A stretch of DNA of 64,000 nt from Rotaria sp. Silwood1. Lineage: Eukaryota > Rotifera > Eurotatoria > Philodinida > Philodinidae. Shown in pieces: positions 24,141 through 36,625 of this stretch (positions within the stretch are counted from its first letter, which is position 1; each line of letters opens with the position of its first letter). Under the pieces are notes generated by a model, which was not told where the DNA came from, did not search any database, and saw nothing but the letters and a program-made list of their open reading frames with translations. The translations under genes were made by a program, and so were the position numbers. Location: assembly GCA_905250075.1 (NCBI GenBank), contig CAJNOP010000136.1, positions 186,001-250,000 on the forward strand. The letters are read 5' to 3'.

Positions 24141-27123
24141 CATCAAAGATTTTCCCTAGGGTTGATGAATATCCATCTCATTTTTATCTCGACTCTTTCT
24201 CATTAATACTCTAGTCATAAATTTTTTATACTAATGACGTTTAAACTACTCTAAGACCTGCTTCGGAGCCATGTTTGTAAGTTACTTACCAAAATACAAT
24301 AGTCAACATAAAGGTTTTGAAAAACCTTCAATAAAAATAATTTCCAACTTGGGTGAATGTTTTATATGCTCAATGCGTTGTTTGTCAGTCGAAGGACTCT
24401 TGTGTTACTTGTGCAACATCCAAAAAACTTTACTTATTTTTCTTTTTTCTCTCTTTTTTTCGTTTCTTTTTAAAATTTCTCTCAATAAAGCATTTTCTTG
24501 AGACACACTGGTCATAGCAGCGGTAAAGTACACAGTATGGAGAGCAAAAAATCAGTGACGGCAAACAAAGAAAAAAATTTGATAAAATAAAATACAATTC
24601 AAGTGAGCTACGCACATCGATACCCACTTGTGTAGGATATGAAGCTGTAGACATCCTTGAACAACAGCAAATGATAAATAATGAAAGGCTTCTTGAAGTA
24701 TCGACTGAAGAGACATTTCATCTTATCAAATTTTATGTGCCAAGAAATAATCCATTATTCGTACGATATTAATTATTGCAATAGGATCATATCGATGAAC
24801 TAATAACAACTACTCATGATAATTCAATTTAAATAAGAACAAATAATGAGCTAGCTCTACAACTATTCATATAATAATAGTTATTGATCACTTTGTTAGA
24901 CTTATTTGTTTCCACATCATTCAATAATGAGACATACAAGAATTCCGAATATTCTAAGAAAAATTTCAGAAATTCGTTAGCATCAATAATGTATTAATGG
25001 GCTACAGAATTTTTGGTTCTAAATTTAAACGATATATTTAAATAATTCTATTCTTCCTCTCAATTATTTATCAGTAATATGATTGAGTATTTGTCAGTAA
25101 CATGGGTTGAACTTACACATTTTAAATCTAAGTTGTTAGAAAAGTATTACTAAACTTATAGTTGTTTATGTCCCCCGTTGTCATAATTTTATAGGTATTC
25201 AATACGAATTTCAGATATAATTCTACTATTACTTTAGTAAAATCAAAACGAGTTGATGATCAGCAATACCATAAGCTAAGAAGGCATACATACATAGAAC
25301 TATTTTTTTGACATTTATTCAAATATACTTTCTGTTTATCATCAAGAGACATGTCTAATAAAGCCTAGATAATTATGAAGCAGAACTATAAGGAAACGTT
25401 GAATTTGAATGTCTTTTTTTTCACTATTCTCAATTTAATTAATGTCAGAGGGTGGGTGGTGTGGGTGTGGGTAGCTGTGGTTGGTGTGTGTGCATGTGAG
25501 TGTGAGGGATGTGTGGAGGTTGATGTGAGTGTGGGCCGTGGGAGGTGTGGGAGTGGGTGTGAGTAATTTGATCATTTACACCCACAGTTCACACTTCTTG
25601 TTGGAATACAAAGCATCAATCGATCATAATTTTCAAATGCCTCGTCCTATGGGAAGACTTACAATAAAATAGTAAAGTAATAACACAACAAGATGTCTAT
25701 TTTTTTCTCATAAATTAAACTGTCTGTTTTTGTTTTATAGGACTGTCACAAAAAAAGTAAAGTATATTCATTAAAATTGCTTCAGGCAATGGATCGAATG
25801 TAAAAAGAACAATAATTAACCAGCATGAGGTTTGTTCTTTTTCTTTTTCTATTGACAACGAAACATGATGAAATTTTCTTTTATGGTACATATTGTCACA
25901 TTCTTCAATATAAAAAAGATGAAATTAAAACATTGAATAATGCATGAGTTTTATGCGTAATTTAGTTTTAAAAATATTGTATCTTTTTTATTTTTATAAA
26001 GATTGTTCTTGTTATTGAATAACTCAATTTTGACGATACAAACAAATTTCCGAATTGTTGTTTAACAGTTGATACTGAATTAGAACGGTGTCGTGCTCAG
26101 TATGTTGTTAATTTTATTGATTTATTTATTTTTAATAATTTGTTTATTGCTATTAGACTTTAAAATGAACTCTTTTGGACGCGAATGTTTAATGTTAACT
26201 GCCTTCTTATCTTTCAGAATCGTGGACTGAACCCAATGCACAAAAAAGTTCAATTAGATCTTATGAAATATGTATATATTTATGTTTAATTAAGTTCTAT
26301 ATATGAATTAAAATTTCCTTTTAGGATCCTCAATATTATTGAACAACAAATCATTGGAATATAAAATCATTCCTTCGTCGTTATCAGAGTTGGGCTCGTT
26401 TACCATTCTATTAATCTAATCGAAGGATTCAAAAGATTTTTCTCTGTGATCGTTTATTTATCTTCTTTTTTTCTTTCAAAATCGATCATCATCAACTTTT
26501 CTATTAATACTGAAACGAGCTTAGTTCTTTCTTCTTTTACAGATTAGTTTAGTAAAAACAAAAAAAACCAAATGGCTGATTTTTTTATTTTGCGTTTTCG
26601 TGTAACACTCAGACATGCTTACACTGTAAGATAATTCAAGTAGTTTTTTCATAAATATAAGCTACAGTTTCTTTGCAAAAGGTTTCACATAATTCACTTT
26701 TATCTGTGTACACTGAATATTAAATCAGCTTGTGAGGGTAATAAGAGAGAAAAAAAGGAGCAATAATAAAAGAAAGAGAGAACTGAAGAAGCAGAGAAAA
26801 GATGAATATAACACTTTGAATTGAAGCCAGCTAGCAGAGAGAGGAGAAACGAAAGAAGAACCCTTATAAAGGCACATAGAAAAAATAGAGCGATTCTTCG
26901 TGTTCTTATCGTCACATGTGTTTAATCTATTTCACTGCATGTAATCCATTTTAAGAAAAATGATTCATGCTTGTTTATCAATAATTTAATTCGATTGTTA
27001 CGTAAAAACTGGCCGAGATGATCATTTTGTCTCTTATGAAACTCATTCCAAAAAAATATATCATTATAGAAGAGTGAACGATCCAGGTCCGTTGTATGTA
27101 TGCTTCTCAATTTTTTTCTAATA
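24141..27123. other. no gene recognised; one TGTGGG-like pair
   Basis: AT-rich stretch of nearly 3 kb. Open frames at 24271-24501 and 26700-26915 are T-rich or their complements and resemble nothing known. The G-rich tract at 25.45 kb is listed separately. Confidence 0.4.
25449..25597. repeat. TGTGGG-like inverted pair 5
   Basis: About 115 bases of GGTGTGGGTGTGGGTAG-type repeat, a 16-base AT-rich loop, then TTTACACCCACAGTTCACAC. G-first polarity; the C-rich arm is much shorter than the G-rich arm. Confidence 0.8.
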
Positions 27124-28325
27124 CAGTAAAACCTCTCTATGTGGACATCTCTCTAAAGTGGACACCTCCCTATTGCGGACACTGGCCGGTCCCCCGAGCT
27201 GTTTTTGCTGGAAATGAACCTCTCTAATATGGACATCTCTCTATTCTAGACTATGGACACTGTATCCCGGCCCCGTCCACAGTAGAGAACCTCTTGAATG
27301 TGGACAGTTTCCTAATTTCACGGCATTTTTTTTCGGTATTGTCTCAAAATTCGAAAAAGTCTCGAACCCAAACAGCTGCGAAAAGTTCAAGCACCACAAA
27401 ATCTATTTTGTATGTCAAAAATCAAGAGTTTTCTCTTTCTAAATTTGTAGCCTCCATAGTTTTCATGTTCTAGATTTTTCTGTTCAAGTTTTGGGACATA
27501 CATTTTTGTCTTGAATGCAGTTGTGCTTAGTAATTGTGCACTACATAAACTAATTTTAGATGAGCTACTGAGCGAGACAAGGGCGAGAAAAAATTAATTA
27601 GGCACAGAAAAGGCGTGTGTGAGTGATGACTGTGGAATTTAAATAAAAGACAAGTAGAAGTCTGATATGTGTTAGTGCTATGGATAGCAATTTAAGGTAC
27701 CCTGGAAAGTAACTGTGTCTCCTTTTTATTCGCAAACGACTTCCATCTCTATAGTTTCTATACCAACGGAAAGGTGACAACATCGCGATCAGAAATTGAT
27801 AGTTCAGAACAATTTACATAAATGTTTTGAAAAATGCAAGAGACATTTGCTTTTCAGAGAAACGGTAAATGGTCGCTCCTAGTTGGTACATTCAACACTG
27901 ATGTGCGATGCACCCTCCAATAGAATAGCAATCGCGTGAAGACCGACCAGAAAACAGAAAAAAAGAATTCAATAAATGTTCATTTATCTACTCATGAAAT
28001 GACAAAAAAATACGATTTCTCTTCAGAAAATCTAGCCGGAGATGACTGACGTCTATCTTGACTGGAATATGTGCAAAAGGAATTTTATCACTGACTCTTT
28101 CAAAAAAAAACCGTTGATATTGGAATTTTTCAGCAACTGACGAGAGAAGTTACCCTCAACACATTTCCATGCAAAATGATCTCAAGCAAGTGGATGGAAT
28201 AGACTTTAGTCACTATAGCAATTATTTCAAAACAAAATATTGAAAACCTTCCGAAAGTGGACACCTCCGTATAGTGGACACTTTGACAAGGTTCCTTGGG
28301 TGTCCACTATAGAGAGGTTATACTG
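27124..28325. mobile_element. 1.2-kb pogo/Tigger-like DNA transposon remnant
   Basis: The left end CAGTAAAACCTCTCTATG and the complement of the right end, CAGTATAACCTCTCTATAG, form terminal inverted repeats flanked by TA on both sides (27122-27123, 28326-28327). The ACCTCTCTAT...GTGGACA pattern is repeated several times within both ends. CAGT(A)TAACCTC termini with TA duplication are characteristic of the pogo/Tigger branch of Tc1/mariner (family knowledge). I find no transposase frame in the interior, so it is an internally deleted copy. Confidence 0.85.
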
Positions 28326-28599
28326 TAGTTATATTTGATTGTACTTTTCTGTTCAATATAATGTTAACGTGATCATTTTAAATTCGACGATCTTAAATTA
28401 AACTTGAAGTTGATCGTTTAACTACGTTAGTCGATTAAGTAAGCTGTAATTTATTCAATAAAAATGATTTCTAGGAAGTGCTTTTTTTCTGACTGTTGTG
28501 ATGAAGTTTCTTGCTCCGAGCAAGAGACATGAACACAATTGTCCGGATTGAAAAATAAAAAAAATAAACAACAAAACATTTCCTCAGACTGAAAATCTT

Positions 28600-30547
28600 T
28601 TGGAAGTTATACTCCTGCAAGGAGACATATTTTTGCAACACAAGTTTACTGTTGAGAACGTTTTCGTTTGTGATGCCCATCACAAGACACTTCTGCGACC
28701 GATTACCTTTTGCCAGTCAAAAAGTAACTGTAATGCGTGCAGAAACGTAAGAAAAACAGCATCATGTGCAAAGACTGATTTACGAAATATTACCATAACC
28801 CAAGCTATAACTTTATTTGAATCTTTCAATTTGAAACACTCTTATGAAAAACTGATTTGTCGAGAATATCGGAAAGAAGTTTCGAAGAAAACAGAAGCAG
28901 CAAAGGAAACACTTCATAACGATGCCTTCGAGTGTCTTTTCGATCCTGAGTCAGTATACTGTAAAGAAGATTCCATGAAAGATAACGATCTTGATTATCA
29001 GCCACTTTCAGATCCTTCAGTTGGTACGGATAACATAAACGAACAAGTAAAAGCTCTAAATAATTTTCTTTCTGCCTGTGGCAGTAAAAGAAAAGTAAAT
29101 CTGATAACTTCCTGTAAGGATCTATCACATCGTGTCAAATTACGATATGTTGGTTTAGTAAAATTCATAACGCGATAAGCCACGTTGCTGATAGCATCGG
29201 ATGATGCTGATATGCTGATGCATCACTCATTTAAGGATGTAAATAGTGAAAACTCGAATATTGTTTTAGACGGAAATTTGCGTCAAATAATGACTGGTAT
29301 TTCAGAAGCATATACAAATGCTGAATCGTGGCAATCGAGACGAGAGATTCTCTCAATCGTTGCACCGAAAATATCAGTAAATCTTATGCAGTTGTTCATA
29401 CCAGGTTTGACTGGTTACAGGTTTTCTGCAGCGCGCTTGCACGCTGCAAAATATGGTGTCAGTTCAAAAGTAGACACAGTGCCAAGGGTTGTACACACGG
29501 TTTGATGATAAGCAAATCACCCGTTTTGTCAATTTTATTATTCCACTTCATGTATGTACAGATTTACCCTTTGGGGAAAAGTCTTAAAGTTATCGTCTGG
29601 AATTGAATTATTCGTTCCAAATACGATAAGAAATATGGGAGCAGCTCATATTATCGATCAGTATCTTTTTTATTGCAAAGAGATGTGCTCAGATTTTGAA
29701 CCACTTGGTAAGAGTAGCTTATTTACTATTCTCGATAATTGTAAAGCGTCAACAAGAAAGTCTTTACAAGGTATCAATTACTTTGCAGCTGAGGCTGGAG
29801 AAGCATTTGATGGTTTAAGAAAAATGATTGAAGATAAAGTCGCTCTTTGTAGTGATAGTGAACGACTTATTAAGAATTTGAAACGTGCTCGATTTTATTT
29901 GAAATCTGATTATAAAGTGCACGTAACGAGATGAAGCAATATTGCTGATCATTGTTGTGTTTATGCATTGAGCGATCCAGAAGGACGCAATTTTGCTCAA
30001 GATTGTGAGCATGAGCATGACGAATCATGCATTGATTGTTCGAATCTAACGAACGCGCTTGATGAGATTGAAAGGCTCATCGAAAAAACAGAAACAGACA
30101 AAGAGTTGTTTGATCGAGGTTTGAAAAAATTCCGTTCGTATCGTGAATCTATTGGAGCATGGAAAGCGTACTTACTGCGATCCATCAATCAAGATTTGTG
30201 TCGAGAAAATTTACTCGATAAACTATCTAATAATGAGATTTATCTCAATCTTGATTGGACCATGAAGTTCCTTCCCATCAAAAGTCGGGAACCACAGACG
30301 GAATTTTTGGTAAACGAGGTATAAGTTGGCATATTACTGTTGTAATGAAAAATGATACAGGTGTTGAAGACGAGAATAACATTTGCAATGAAAACACTAA
30401 TGTCTTATATGATAGTCAGCAATTGAATGAGCATGAAATGACTGATTTATCTGGAGAAAACAGCAGTGATAATGATGTGATTGATACGAGTGAAAAGCAC
30501 TCTTCCAAGTATAAAGTTTTTGTTCATGTTTTTGATCAGTGTACGCA
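28600..30547 (+). pseudogene. broken multi-copy transposase-like gene, family uncertain
   Basis: A series of consecutive plus-strand frames reads like one long protein family that I remember as multi-copy uncharacterised proteins in many invertebrates. Landmarks in order: a Cys-rich start, a segment with HRVKLRYVGLVKFI, a segment with IPGLTGYRFSAARLHAAKYG, a segment with RKSLQGINYFAAEAGEAFDG and KSDYKVHVTR, and a segment with DWTMKFLP...REPQT followed by GKRGISWHITVV. The last block, with an Asp ending a predicted beta strand before KFLP, would suit the first catalytic residue of an RNase H-fold transposase; that is inference. The gene is broken in several places and its end is lost in the adjoining gap. 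No terminal repeats could be found. I cannot assign a named superfamily. Confidence 0.6.
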
Positions 30548-30647
30548 NNNNNNNNNNNNNNNNNNNNNNNNNNNNNNNNNNNNNNNNNNNNNNNNNNNNN
30601 NNNNNNNNNNNNNNNNNNNNNNNNNNNNNNNNNNNNNNNNNNNNNNN
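30548..30647. other. assembly gap, 100 N
   Basis: Exactly 100 N, cutting off the 3' part of the transposase-like gene. Confidence 0.98.
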
Positions 30648-32230
30648 TTTTTCTTTCATATAGAAAATATGAGTTATTTAACATCTTTTTAAGATTTTCC
30701 AAGCAGTTTTTTTGAATTTTTTATCTTAAAAAAATGGCGTAAAGAAACTCCAATACATAGATTTTTGTAGAGCTCGACGAACCCTATCAAATCATGTCAA
30801 AATATTCTAGAAAAAAATTTTTACTCCATTTTTGAATTACAGGCATCTTAGTTTTCTATGCCAAAAATGTATGAAATTTCTCAAATTTCTTAATTTCGAC
30901 ATTACAAAGTTCACAAAGCCCTTACTATTTAGTACCAATAAATCCCATTTTTGACGAGCTTTCATTTGGTATAAAATTCATTATATGCTCTTCCCTGAAA
31001 TAATATTATTTCCTATGGGGTATCATGCCGGCTGCTAACGCCCATATATATATATAGCTTGATAAGTGAGAAAACAGTGAGAAAACTAGTACTTATTACG
31101 TGTTTATTATAGCATTTTCTATTAAAAATAATCAAACAAAATTTCCATGCAATTAATAAAGGAGATAGACAAAGAAGACATGAAGAAAAAACTCATAAGT
31201 ATCAGATTGCCTTTGAAGCTAGCTACCGCGTATTTTACGCATTTCATTATTATCATCTTACAGTTTCTTGATTGCTGAGTTAATATTTGATAACTTGTAC
31301 CTTTTTTTTCGTTGATATACATTCATCTTATTTTGGGTGTGGGTGTGAGAGTGGGAGTGGGTGTGGGTGTGTGAAGAGAAAATCGACACTTGAACCCACA
31401 CCTACACTCCACACCCACACCCACACCCACACCCATACTTACACACCCACACCCACACACCCATCCCACACCCACACCCGCACACCCACACTCTATCCGC
31501 ACACTCACACCCAGTCTCTTTTGTCATACTGACTGATCTGGTTGTCGTCGCATATTCGTTATCTACGTTATTAAAAAGCGCGAAAGCAAACAATAATAAT
31601 GATATACCTTTTTTTTCTGATCACTTGGCAGATGGTTCTGATCTCATCATAGTGCAGTACATGGCAGGGTGAGGAATGAAAAAGAAAAATTAGTAGAGAG
31701 AGAGAAAAATAAATAATAATGATGTGCATTCGTGGATTTTTTCTCATGCAACTTGGAAAAATCTGTGAGGCTTATAAATAGAGATGATCCGTTTCAACTA
31801 TTTATTTCAAGAATAACAGTATACTGTATACAGCTGAAAAAAGTAAGTTGCATCCTACAAGCGCTTCTTTCTGTAAGATAAAGAGTTACTATTTAACTTG
31901 ATAAAAATTTCATCATGAATTTCTTACAGCTTCATATAAAGACGAATACCAACTGTCTCACTAGTCTTCGCATTTTAGTACACTTGTTCCAACTGTTTAA
32001 TCAATAAATTAGTTCGTTTACTAAATAAGTACACTTATGATGATAGGAACGGCACATATTGTATCCCATATAAGACGTTCAATTTAGTTTCGTCGGACAT
32101 GACTAGTGTATTTGACAACATATACAGCTTTTTGTGTTTGTCAATTGAAGGTTAATATGGGAATGTGTGAAGATGCCTATATAGATCTTCTCTCAATATG
32201 ATCAAATATTTGTTTCTCTTACATCTAAGA
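30648..32230. other. no gene recognised; one long TGTGGG-like pair
   Basis: AT-rich sequence. A TTATAAATAG box near 31774 could be a TATA element, but no downstream gene is recognisable. The (CACACC)n frames at 31.3-31.6 kb are simple-sequence artefacts. Confidence 0.4.
31335..31515. repeat. TGTGGG-like inverted pair 6, best-preserved
   Basis: GGGTGTGGGTGTGAGAGTGGG (31335-31372), an AT-rich spacer of about 22 bases, then about 120 bases of CCACACCCACACCCACACCC. This has the longest run of near-perfect CCCACA units in the window and the clearest hairpin potential. Confidence 0.9.
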
Positions 32231-34202
32231 CAGCGTTGGAACCGGTCCGGTCGAATTGGTAAATATCGAAAATTCATCGGTTGAAATTTCATAATAGCTA
32301 CCTTCATTCAACTCTTTTTTTGTAAAAAATAAGAGTTTTTTTTTATGAGTTTTGCTATCACATTAATGGAATGATACGTTATCAATAGATATCGAATGGC
32401 TTTAGAAACTGTCAGCAATGCAAACGTTTGTTCAGTTTAGGATGAATATTGGTCTTAATCATAAACGCACAAGCATGGAATCATGCGTTTTAGAAGAAAG
32501 AGAAATCAACGAAATTGTGATGATACGTCCGTTTAATCGATAGACGCATACTATCCTCTCAACAGTGAAATTATTTTTGCTCTTTTGTTCTATTTCTCTC
32601 TCGTCCGTCTGTTTATAGTGCACTTGTTCTGTTTTGACCTGATCACGTTCTCTGTCTAAGTGAAAAAGAATATCATTACAAATAATTTCTTCACTGTTTT
32701 CGAATATGATTAATCCTGATAATTTAAAATGGGGACAAATACAAGACAAATTACCATCCAAAGAATTTGTTTTGGTGAACAATGCGAAGGCGGCTCATAA
32801 GGTTGGGGTAAACGATATTTCTCTGGTGGGGCTAATCGAAGATGACGGAAAACAGCAAATATTCGGTAGATGAACTGCTTGCAAATATTGTTTGAACGCA
32901 TATCAAACTCATTCAAAGAAAGATGCTTCTCAAAATCGAAAAAAACTATGGCTTGACTTTATTACATGCATATACCAAGGAGTGCCGCGCGCATTCTAGA
33001 AAAATTCCATCTTCGACATCGATAGATGTAACACTAAAAGAATTTGTTCCTGTTCAAACACTTATGCCTCGTTTTGCATATAACAAAAGCTAATTGAGCG
33101 AATATTGACGTCAATAAATGGAAAATGCAGAACTTAAATTTGTGGCGGCTGCAAGTCACTCGTTCAATGCTCTTGAAAATGATGGTGTCATGGGTTTGGT
33201 GCAAGTAGCCATCGACGTTGGTGTCTAAATGAGTAAGGTGAATTGTTCGTAATATATTTTATGATAGAAAGACAATTCGTAGTGACGCAATCGCTAAATT
33301 TAATGATTTTTCAACCACGATCTGACAAATTCATGATGTATCAATTAAAAACTATTGTGTTGCTGCCACATGTGACATGTGGACTGATGATTATATTAAA
33401 CGTTCTTACTTCTATTTTTCGACTCTCTGGGCCACCGACAAATAGAAACTTTCTCATTGCTTATTACGATGTAAGCACTTTTCGGTAGATAGTAAAACCG
33501 GCGTGAACATTTGGCAAGAAATAAAATCTATTTTCAAATCTTACAATTTGTCATTCAGTGACACATCCATCGTCACTGATCAAGGTAGTAATATGGTTGC
33601 GCCTTTCAATATCATTCAGGGAACTCATGTTCTGTACATGGCCCATCGATGTAATACTACTCTGGAAGCCGACTGGAGTAGAGAAAATGCAAAAAATCTA
33701 ATATTCGCCATGTTCAATTTAATTATTAGCTAATCGGTTCCACAACTGGAACTGACTCTGTCGGTTTCAGGGATAGAACCGCCCTAGCAAATCGGTACTG
33801 ATTCGATTGAGGAAATCAATTCTATCGTTAGAGACCGAAATCTCATCGGTTGAAAGTTTTCAAAAATCTTCTTTGTTAACTCTGCTTTTGACCATAAAAA
33901 CTAAGGTGTCACATGTTGTTTTCAGTCAGAACGCGTAAAAAAGTGCTCAAAACATATGCTATAGTAATCATTTTTTCTAAGATTCTCTTTAAAAAGATTC
34001 TTTTTGATGAATGTCTTTTACATGCGCCCCTAAACTTTTCAATATTTAGAGACATTTTTCCAGAAACCGTTTTTCAAAAAAATTCGATATTTTTCCATCG
34101 GCTTTTAACAGGCTTTCAGCGAAATTTCACCGATTAAACATATTCCAAGCGACCGGTTTTCGACCGGACCGGTTTATGATTTTTCAACCGGTTCCAACAT
34201 TG
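32231..34202. mobile_element. hAT transposon, 1.97 kb, with perfect 8-bp target duplication
   Basis: The element begins CAGCGTTGGAACCGGTCCGG and ends in the complement type, GGTTCCAACATTG. It is flanked on both sides by ATCTAAGA (32223-32230 and 34203-34210), an exact 8-base target duplication, the hallmark of hAT elements. Subterminal CGGTT / AACCG words are frequent in both ends. The interior carries a decayed hAT transposase on the plus strand. The perfect duplication implies insertion more recent than the decay of most neighbouring elements. Confidence 0.92.
32700..33733 (+). pseudogene. decayed hAT transposase (Hermes/hobo-like)
   Basis: Pieces in order: a likely BED-type zinc finger with CKYC near 32880, then MWTDDYIKRSYF near 33380, then IWQEIKSIFKSYNL and SIVTDQGSNMVAPFN (33510-33610), then a HVLYMAHRCNTTLEADW segment. 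The tryptophan-Asp block, the TDxGSN block and the C/A-H-R/L-N block are conserved in Hermes-like hAT transposases (family knowledge). The reading frame is interrupted by stops and shifts, and the C-terminal alpha-helical/dimerisation part is missing, so the copy cannot make active enzyme. It lies fully within the element with the 8-base duplication. Confidence 0.8.
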
Positions 34203-34949
34203 ATCTAAGAGTACGACGTGATAAAGGAGTTAATAGCTTACTACATCATCGTATCATAAATATATAACCCGGGAAGTAAATATACTTGTACTGACATCTT
34301 TAAATATATTTTCATTATAATGATATGCTTTTATAAACTAATCTCATATTCCAATTGCGCTAGGAGTTCTCTATCATTCTGTATACTAACATCTTCGACT
34401 GGAATTCATTCACTAAAAAGTAAGTTCAATGCAATGAAGACATTCTCACGATTAGATTCTAACTGAAAGCATTTTTTACCATCTTCTCACTTTATTTTTC
34501 AAATTTATCATCACTATACTAATTGATTTATAAAAACAAATTATTATATATTCTGATAGCCTGTGAAATTCTCTATCACTCTGAATAATTGCTTTTTTCT
34601 CGCATCAGTTTATTTAGATAGTATGTTCAATGCAACAAAGCTGCTTTGCAAGAACATAAAAATATCGAATTTTTTGCTGCATTTTCACTTTTTTAGGAAA
34701 GATTATTATTACACTAGCGAGAACCCGTGCATACTGCACAGCTGTTTTGTCCTTTAACGCATGACCTCAGACATTTAACTTTTCATCCGGTAAAATACAT
34801 ACAGATACTCTATATTATGTATATAGACAGATAGTCCTACGGCCTCATACTCTCATATCGCACATATGTTTATAGGCAATGTAACCTTCGACCTTATAGC
34901 CTTATATTCCCTGCAACCGTATCTCCATATTGCCTTACTCCCTTCAGAG

Positions 34950-35410
34950 CCTATCGGTATCACAATATAATAGCCCTTGATGACCAATCAGTATCCCGCT
35001 AGGATAGCCCTTGAGGACCTATGAGTAACCCATAGGATAGCCCTTGGGGGCCAATGGATACCTCCATATAATAGGTCTTGGAGACCTATGGGTACGCCCA
35101 TGGGATAGTCCGTGAGGACCTATAGGTACCACTATAGGATAGCCCTTGGGGACCTATAGGTACCCCCATAGGATACCTCTTGAGAACTTATGGGTAGCCC
35201 CCTAGGATAGCCCTGTAGGACCTATGGGTACCCTCTTAGGATAGCTCTGGAGGACCTATGGGTACCCTTTTAGGATAGCCCTTGAGGACCTATAGGTACC
35301 CCATAGGATAGCCCTTGAGGATCTATAAGTACCCCATAAAATAGCCCCTGGAGATCTCTCCATTAGAGTCTTATTTGACCTTTGACCTTTGACCTTTGAC
35401 CTTTGACTCG
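34950..35410. repeat. 31-bp minisatellite, GGACCTATGGGTACC...GGATAGCCCTTGA
   Basis: More than ten units of about 31 bases, each with GACCTATGGGTACCC, a CATAGGATAGCC box and TTGAG. The array ends in four TGACCTT heptamers. The same unit, more diverged, recurs at 47240-47600 inside the Mutator-type element. Confidence 0.9.
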
Positions 35411-36300
35411 ACACAGAGAAACACACAGACACACACACTGAACATTATATATAGATTATGAATATATTTGTATAAAATTATTTATAGATTCTGATAGCCT
35501 CTGTAATTCTCTATCAACCAACATAGTTAGGCCTTTTCTTAAACTTATTTGCTGAAGAATAAGTCGAGAATAAATAAGGCTCCCTTGAAGGAGTTCAAAT
35601 AATTAGACTTTTGAAACAAAATCTTAAGATGATCGAGAACATGACGCACTATCAAGACATATATCACTTCTTCTAAAACTTCTTTTTTTATTGATAATAA
35701 ATCTTGAATAAAAAAAAGTGGTATTAATAAAAGAAAACACATTTGCTGGTGCTCATCTAAGAGGTTATCTGTTTAATAATAGAACTATTCTTCAATAAAA
35801 AACTTGAAGAAAAGAGACAAATACGTAGGGTGATAGAGAACTACAACGTCTATCAGATTATATGGCTTCCTTGATAAACATTAGTTGCCATAATAATAAT
35901 TATTGGAGAAAAACATTACAAGAAATAAATTTCTGTTCTTACAAAGTCGATACAGCTTTGTTGCATTGAACATACTATCTAAATAAACTGATGCGAGAAA
36001 AAAGGCAATTATTCAGAGTGATAGAGAATTTCACAGGCTATCAGAACATATAATAATTTGTTTTTATAAATCAATTAGTATAGTGATGATAAATTTGAAA
36101 AATAAAGTGAGAAGATGGTAAAAAAAATGCTTTGAGTTAGAATCTAATCATGAAAGTGTCTTCATTGCATTGAACTTACTTTTTAGTGAATGAATTCCAG
36201 TCGAAGATGTTAGTATACAGAATGATAGAGAACTCCAAGCGCAATTGGAATATGAGATTAGTTTTATAAAAGCATATCATTATAATGAAAATATATTTAA

Positions 36301-36543
36301 CCCTTTGAGGACGGGATTACTTTTCAAAAAGATCACGTCCTCGAAACTTCGAAATAATATCTCTGCTAGAAAGAAGGTGTATCAGGATACAATACATATG
36401 GTGGTGTAGCATCACATCGGTGGTGAAGAGTCCATAGTCTGCACTAAATGTAGATCACCGCTATATAATGAGAGACATATTCAAGTGCGTTACAAGTCGA
36501 TAGAGAGCCGTTGCCTATATATAGGCTTCCCGTCCTCAAAGGG
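36301..36543. mobile_element. 243-bp piggyBac-type MITE
   Basis: The ends CCCTTTGAGGACGGGA and TCCCGTCCTCAAAGGG (the latter as ...CCGTCCTCAAAGGG) are inverted repeats flanked by TTAA on both sides (36297-36300 and 36544-36547). CCC-starting ends with TTAA duplication are diagnostic of piggyBac-type elements. It has no coding capacity. It interrupts the right arm of the foldback element, whose left arm lacks it, which proves the insertion order. Confidence 0.9.
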
Positions 36544-36578
36544 TTAAAGATGCCAGTACAACTATATTTACTTCCGAG

Positions 36579-36595
36579 GATATATATATATATTA
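36579..36595 (+). promoter_or_regulatory. TATA-like sequence upstream of the transporter
   Basis: GGATATATATATATATTACG lies about 31-47 bases before the transporter ATG and also forms the outer edge of the foldback element's right arm. Whether it is the real core promoter is inference. Confidence 0.35.
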
Positions 36596-36625
36596 CGAAA
36601 AAGTTCTGCCTATAGAAGATTGAAA

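Larger units (their letters stand above)
34255..36597. mobile_element. 2.3-kb foldback element ending beside the transporter gene
   Basis: The left arm (about 34255-34680) is matched in reverse complement by the right arm (about 35940-36597). Shared phrases include GTATACTAACATCTTCGACT, GGAATTCATTCACTAAAAAG and GTTCAATGCAA. Each arm contains two diverged copies of a unit with a TCTCTATCA...TTCAATGCAA core, and a further inverted pair lies at about 35487-35860. The centre carries a 31-base minisatellite. A small piggyBac-type MITE sits inside the right arm only. No coding capacity seen; the family is not one I can name. The right end reaches to about 30 bases before the transporter ATG. Confidence 0.8.

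Noticed and set aside
31335-31515. A true chromosome end
   Set aside because: Sequence continues on both sides and the tract has both G-rich and C-rich arms; it is internal telomere-like sequence at most.
31287-31593. Frames rich in His-Thr-Pro or Gly-Val-Cys
   Set aside because: Translations of the CCCACA / TGTGGG simple repeat; similar frames occur at 25.4 and 49.9 kb.
34950-35410. CRISPR-like array
   Set aside because: The 31-base units are contiguous tandem copies without unique spacers, in a eukaryotic context.
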